From: Isoetes taiwanensis
Taxonomy: Eukaryota > Streptophyta > Lycopodiopsida > Isoetales > Isoetaceae
NCBI GenBank assembly: GCA_021234155.1
Contig: JAJEKV010000026.1
Span: 17,446,304-17,510,303, forward strand
Reading direction: 5' to 3'
Length of the DNA stretch: 64,000 bases
Shown here piece after piece: positions 58,790 to 64,000 of this stretch. The first letter of the stretch is position 1. Each line of letters starts with the position of its first letter. The notes below the pieces were generated by a model, which did no database searches, was not told the DNA's origin, and was given only the letters and a program-made list of their open reading frames with translations. Both the position numbers and the translations under genes were made by a program.

Positions 58790-59440
58790 TATTCTTATGG
58801 TACAAAAGGTTGCCTTCCTTCCTAAAAATTCTTTGAAGGTCTCCTCTCCTTATCTGCCTCTTGCCTTTTGCACATGTCGTTCACACTTCCTTGAAGTCTC
58901 AGACCGGCCGGCAAGGTTTCTTCGATCTTCCTTCCCCAAGGTGCCGGTGAGCGCCGAGATTGCGCTGTGCTTGAGATCTTGTTGTCGAGGATGCCTTGAA
59001 AGCGCATCCGCTACCACATTGAGCTTCCCGGGCTTATAAACTATAACAAAATCGTGATTCTTCGAGGAACTCCATCCACCTTCGCCGCCTCAAGTTGAGA
59101 TGTGGTTGCGTGAACACGCATTGAAGGCTCGGATGATTCGCATCCAGCCGAACTTCCTTCCCAATAGGTAGTGCCTCCAAATTTTAGTGCTCGACAACCG
59201 CAAGCAACTCTTGGTCATGAGTTCGTAGCGCTGCTTTGGCGCCGCTCATCTTCGAGAGTCATAAGCCACTACCGCTTTTCCCCGTGACAAGATCGCACTC
59301 GCGGGTAATTTTATTTGCATCCCATACAAGTTTGTCCTTCGGCGCAGGTGGTCGACGGGGGGCGTTGTCAAAGCTTCCTTCAACATCTCGAATCCCCGCC
59401 TGGCTTTCTTTCCGCCAGTTGATCTGCCCAATCCTTTTTT
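58790..59440 (-). pseudogene. pol: RNase H of the decayed chromovirus
   Basis: In pieces: KIEETLPAGL (58822-59007) and FEMLKEALTTPPVDH ... SRGKAVVAYDSRR (59246-59431) parallel [12 protein letters not shown] and [15 protein letters not shown] ... [11 protein letters not shown] of the better copy. Confidence 0.8.
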
Positions 59441-59499
59441 ACTTTTCCGCCCTCGTCAAATCGTTAAGTACGGGCCGCTATTTTTTGCAAAGTTCTTCA

Positions 59500-60200
59500 C
59501 TTAACTTCCTATAATACCCCGCTATAGGCCGGAGAAAGCTTCTGACCTCGTGGATGTTCTTCAGCCGCCAATGTATGATCGCTTTGATCTTGGCAGATCC
59601 GCCACGAAATTCCTCCGGCCGAGATCACGCGTCCCCGTGATACTCTACCCCTTCCTCCGCTGCACTTCGGACAACTTTACGCATTAACCGGTGCCTTCTT
59701 TAGCTTCTCGAAGCACTTTCCCCGAGGTGTTGTATGTGTTCTTCGTGGATTTGCTGTACACTAGAATATCATCAAAGAATACTATGACAAAAGTATCCAA
59801 AAACTCCCTGAAGATGTCGTTCATAAGCCTCATGAATGTTGCTGAGGCGTTTGACAAACCAAACGATATTAGGGTGAACTCTAATGCCCATACCTGGTCC
59901 TGAATGCTGTTTTGTGGACGTCTTCTTAATCCTGATCTGATGGTACCCTGACCTCAGGTCTATCTTGGAGAAAACCTTCGCGCCTTGGAGCTAATCCATC
60001 AGGTCGTCCGATCTCGGGTCGGGAGTGCATACTTATTCCTGATGGTGTGCTTGTTTAGTCAGCTCGTAATCTATGCACATCCCTCGTCGCCACCCTTCTT
60101 CTCACAAAAGGATAGGTGCCCCCAACAGAGATGCTGGGTTTGACTGAACTCCTAGGTCAAGCAACTCCCCAGCTTGCTTCTTCAACCTCGCCATTTTGAG
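59500..60200 (-). pseudogene. pol: Reverse transcriptase of the decayed chromovirus
   Basis: The minus strand shows [36 protein letters not shown] and [11 protein letters not shown] across two frames between about 59740 and 60000. The upstream fingers region is broken. Confidence 0.85.
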
Positions 60201-60860
60201 TCAGTTATCTCAGACGGCAGGCTTATACCGTCGGCTGCACTGTTCGAGTGCTATCTCACACTTGACTCCTCTATAAGGAGGGGAAGCTGCTTGATCTCGC
60301 CTGAAGAGATCATCATGAACTCCTTTACCAACTTAGCTATCCGCTGGTGTAATTTGTCAGCACCTTTATCTTCCTTGCTTCCTTCTCACTCTGCCTCGAC
60401 TGCTTGAAGACATAGGCTACTCCGCCGCTTCTTTATGCACTTGAGCAGAAGCCACATTAGACATACATTGCATGATAGGAATAACCTCCTTTACCTCGCA
60501 CTTCTATGATCTTGTTAAGCATACTGGCTACAAGGTCACTTACTGCTTCACAAGCCGATGATGGCCTTTGGTCGGAGCTGTAGGTACTCCATGCCGATGT
60601 CAAATCATACTTCCCGATGTTCATCACTCTCTGACCCTATTTGATGTTGATCCTCGCAAATCGAGCGTCGAATTTATCCTTCTTGCCCGCCGGTGTCCCA
60701 CCGCCATAACATCACGTCTCTTTGAGTTCAACTATTGAGCTTCAACATCTCTCGACCATTCTGAGACGCGAAAATTGTGGGTGCCCCCTCGTATCTACCG
60801 ACTATAAAAGACTGGCCTTGGCCTTCCTTTCTACCGCGGGAGATTACCCGATAATCGCAT
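60200..60860 (-). pseudogene. pol: Protease and pre-RT linker of the decayed chromovirus
   Basis: VMNIGKYDL and GMEYL-like pieces near 60560-60640 match MEIGRYDLIVGMEFL, and an altered active-site region near 60730-60800 (FAS after a broken DTG) lines up with DTGSSHNFAS. Many shifts. Confidence 0.6.
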
Positions 60861-61299
60861 TTTTGTTGGTCCACCTATGGTCGCAAAGATGTGACACTCT
60901 CACCTTAAATGAAGTCGTGATGCTTCATTGCCGCTGCCGCCGAGGGAGAGTTCTATCCACCCATCTCTCGCACGCCGCATTCATGACAAAAAGGGCGCTC
61001 TGGTCGTTTCGCGGGCTCCGGCCGAAGCACCTCGGGCGCAGAGCCGCTTTCTCAATGCACTCCCCGCCTCTTTCTCCTTAGGTATCGCACCGCCTTCATT
61101 AATTTGACCCCGCTGCCGCTGCTTATCCTGAAAGATACCGCTTTTTCCCGCCGCTTTGCCACAGAATCGCCAATCGTATGGGGCCTTTGTTGGTCCCGAC
61201 TAGCTGCCCTAGGGCTATAACTTCCCCGCTGTTTCGTTCTTTTATCCCCGGTAGTACCGCTATTTCTACCCACCGCTTCAGGCCGCATCCCAGGCCAAC

Positions 61300-63490
61300 T
61301 ACTGACCTCGCTTCCCTCAGAGCACTGCTCGGGAGGATTTCAATTGCCTTACCGCCTTCCTTATCTCGGGCTGCTTAATCCCTCGATGTACCTCTTCCAC
61401 GTGATGTATGCTCTTCACCAGCTTCTCGCGACATAAAGCCTCGGGCCCCATGAACTCTTCCGTATTTCTCGCGACCGGATTTGTTGCCCCGCCTAGCCGA
61501 GAATTGTTGCATCATGTGGCATTTGTGCTCCCTTTGGCACATAGTGGCTGGAATGCCTTTTGAGAATTCCCTCAAACCCTCGCACGGCTTCGCTTAGCTT
61601 TATGCGTGTTTTGCATACCCTTTCCACCATATAATGAAAGGTGCACCCTTGAGGTTGGTTGTTGCCACCCCGTTGTCTTTGTCCTTCATTCCGTATGCAT
61701 TCCCATATTCCTCATCTCACCAACAGCCCTCTCGCCTTCCATGCCCCACTAACCGCCACCTAAGAATCACCGTTTCAAGCTTTTGCCTTCCATACATTGC
61801 TCGCTAAGTGTGGATCTACTTCCGTAGTCCGAGGTCCTTGTGTCCCCTCGAAGTTCCGCCCATCTCACGGGTCCGCGACCTTCTTCCACCTCTTCCCCTG
61901 AGTTCTGGAGTCCAATGTGAGCTTGTGCTCCAGGAGTCCGTACAGGGACCTCCCTTTGCTCTTCTTCTTATCCTTCCCCGCCTTCGAGGTGGTGCTTTGG
62001 CGTAACCGGACGCTGTGGATCCGGGGTCAATCACGCTATACCGCCAATAATAAGGCCTTTATTTCTCTTGGAGGTCCTGACCATCTACTACATCTCTTCT
62101 TCTGGGAGTCATGGGGCCGCATTCATACAGTGTTCCTTTGCTAAAAATGCCCGCCTGAGTCTCTTCATCTCTAATGACCACGGCCTTGCTCACCAAATTT
62201 TGGACCTCTAGCCGTGATACACAAGTAGATCACAGCTCATTAGCTAGCTTTGTTTGTTTTATTGCATTATATGCGGTTTCTGTCGATATAGCTGTGGAAA
62301 CAAAATACATCAACAAACATTTAAAATGCCAAACAAAATGTATTTATATATACAAGTAAAACTTCATTACAATGCTCCGGATCAAGAGTCTAACTATTCT
62401 TTGAATCAAATACCTGGATGAGTTATCCCTCAAGGAACTTCTTAACCGGGCCGCTCCTACCGAAAGCCCCAAGTTTCGAGGATGTTCGTTGGTGTTCCGC
62501 AAGGCCGCCACCAAGTCTTCCACTGCTGGGTCGAAAGTGTAGGCCGCCACACGCTTAATCTTTCCCCGCCACTCCTGCGAGGGTACCGCCGGTCAAAGAT
62601 ATCAAGTGCCACCGCTCTTTGACTCAGATGACATGGTCAACCGCTGGAATCACCAAGCATGCCTACTCAAATCCCTCGAAAAGCGATGAGCATGAATATC
62701 TCTTCTTCGCCTCATTGAATTTAAGGTGGGTGACCGCTATTCTCCCTCCAAATGCCAGGAAGATAATACCTTATCGCCTTGTCCCTCGCCTGCTGTCGTT
62801 GATTCTTCGCCGGGTCGGCACTAGCTCTATGTCTTCCCCGCATATTCATCCACGCGGAACCTCCACGTCTCAGGTGGTCCCTTTATTGTTGATGCAGGCT
62901 TGTCGTTGATCTCACTGACACTTGTGCGGGAGCCGGTATCAAGAACCTCGGCATCAAAATACTTGTGGACTTGAAGCCGCGATCCCCATCCGCCTTTGGA
63001 TGGCGAGAATTCTTCTTCTAAGGCGATCCCGAAATTGCCATCAAATGCCTGGAGCGTCGCTTATATGCCTCTATATCCTCAAGTCGACTGCAGGCGTCGG
63101 GTTTACGCTGATTGGGAAGTCGGCCTCCCCGACCGCATGGGTAAACTCATCCGTGATCCGGGTTGTTGCCGTTGGCGTACAAAGAACTCATCGCTGGTCA
63201 GACTCTCGGCTCGTGATTGGGGAGGTTCTCGATGTCACTCGTAGCGTGTACCCCTGGTCACGATGATGATGGGGGCTAGGCTTGTGGATACCTTAGCCCG
63301 AGCCAGCAATCCCGTTGGTCCGTTGTGTCCTCGTCAAAGACCGATCTCCTCGCTCTCGCTTGTTGCCCCCGGTCCAGTTGAACTCCTGGGCTTAGTCTTC
63401 GCTGCTCGAGGGGTCGAAGCTCTTTCATCTTCTGGGCCTTCTGCCCGCTTTGATAATCGTAGTAGCAGGAGTTGACCATCTCAATAAGAG
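61300..63490 (-). pseudogene. gag: Gag of the decayed chromovirus
   Basis: Near 61375-61575 the minus strand has EFSKGIPATMCQREHK and, one frame over, NTEEFMGPEALC, which line up with FSKAFRKHYVPRSH and YTEEFMRLRL. The rest up to about 63490 is charged Gag-like sequence in short frames. 62200-62420 is AT-rich and may be a small insert. Confidence 0.55.
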
Positions 63491-64000
63491 GCTATGGGGT
63501 CTACATCCATGGCCCGATGAGGCCCCCGATTGGGTTTTAAGTATGGAGAGAGAAAGATGGCTATGGCAAAGGGTATAGGAGAAATATTTCACTCTATTAA
63601 CCGGCCATGACCATGGTGAATGGCATCCTAGCAACCTTATTGTTCTCGTACTTAGCAATGTGTTCGGACATCACCCAAGGCTGCTCGAGGGAATACTGCT
63701 TAGGAACAAAAATATCATGTACAATGGGGAAGCTGTACTAAGGATGGTCCTACTCCCTAGCTTGGAACTCACCATGACTTTCCGATAGGGATGGGTTGCC
63801 TGCAAGGTGGCTTGATGTTCATCTCCCTTCTCGAAACTGCGAAATGGAATTGATGCTAGCCTCACCTACATGAGCATCGGCGCTTGTACCAAAGACCCGG
63901 AATGTCGGAGTTGCCATTGATCTTGACTGAATGGGACTAGCAACAACAAGCTCTTGAAGCTCGTGGAGCTAGCAATACGTAACTGAACGAAGCATAACAA
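63491..64000. other. Unrecognised end of the window
   Basis: Minus-strand coding-like pieces (for example EQPWVMSEHIAKYENNKV about 63630-63700) match nothing I know. Being just upstream of the minus-strand gag, they may correspond to the extra primer-to-gag unit of the better chromovirus, though I see no clear similarity. Confidence 0.3.

Larger units (their letters stand above)
56900..63490 (-). mobile_element. Decayed sister chromovirus, minus strand
   Basis: Reading right to left on the minus strand: gag, protease, RT, RNase H, integrase, chromodomain-region remnants and 3' untranslated sequence in canonical order. Each is related to the element at 24898 (for instance [19 protein letters not shown] against [19 protein letters not shown]). 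Frameshifts occur every 50-150 bp. No LTR is present at the left (56774-56900), and the right end is beyond or near the window edge. CG and CCG are far more common than in the intact relative. Confidence 0.85.

Overview
This window is nuclear DNA of a land plant with a large, repeat-rich genome. The evidence is spliced GT-AG genes, plant gene fragments (Em-type LEA, sn-2-type GPAT, COP9 subunit CSN3), plant-type Ty3 chromodomain and non-chromodomain retrotransposons, and CACTA DNA transposons with 3-bp target duplications. A fern or gymnosperm would fit the repeat load, but the sequence does not settle the lineage. More than three quarters of the window is mobile-element DNA or its remains.

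1-10619: one host gene, broken in two. Exons at 403-502 and 591-1838 and exons at 9368-9717 and 9809-10619 form one reading frame when a 7.5-kb Ty3 element (1839-9362, target duplication ACATG) is subtracted. The joined product looks like an N4/N6-type DNA methyltransferase fold with decayed motifs, followed by an FCP1/HAD phosphatase-like domain. 10620-17912 holds no gene I can support.

17913-24897: a 3.25-kb terminal-inverted-repeat element carrying a broken acyltransferase (GPAT) gene on the minus strand, a four-copy 101-bp tandem repeat and a series of repeated hairpins. A minus-strand solo-LTR-like block (21319-22755) and a 600-bp foldback element (24037-24636) follow.

24898-56768: one very long Ty3 chromovirus (LTRs starting TGTGACG, initiator-Met primer site, gag, protease, RT, RNase H, integrase, chromodomain, target duplication TTAAA). 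Two CACTA-like elements split it. One (32754-40590, target duplication CAA) sits exactly inside the protease/RT coding region and carries an Em/LEA-1 gene copy plus a further nested inverted-repeat element. The other (45538-56445, target duplication GTC) sits in the 3' LTR and carries exons of CSN3. Without its insertions the chromovirus is about 13.1 kb. The excess lies between the primer site and gag: a histone H3-like gene relic (27135-28267) and an unrecognised coding-like unit with its own TATA box (28889-30420).

56774-64000: a minus-strand relic of a sister chromovirus, dense in frameshifts and rich in CG, with recognisable gag, protease, RT, RNase H and integrase pieces and no LTR to its left.

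The layers can be dated relative to each other. The chromovirus came first, both CACTA insertions are later, and the small inverted-repeat element inside the first CACTA is later still or was carried in with it. No intact transposase or fully open polyprotein was found, so most elements here look non-autonomous or dead. The chromovirus RT-RNase H-integrase frame (40594-42928) is the best preserved coding stretch.
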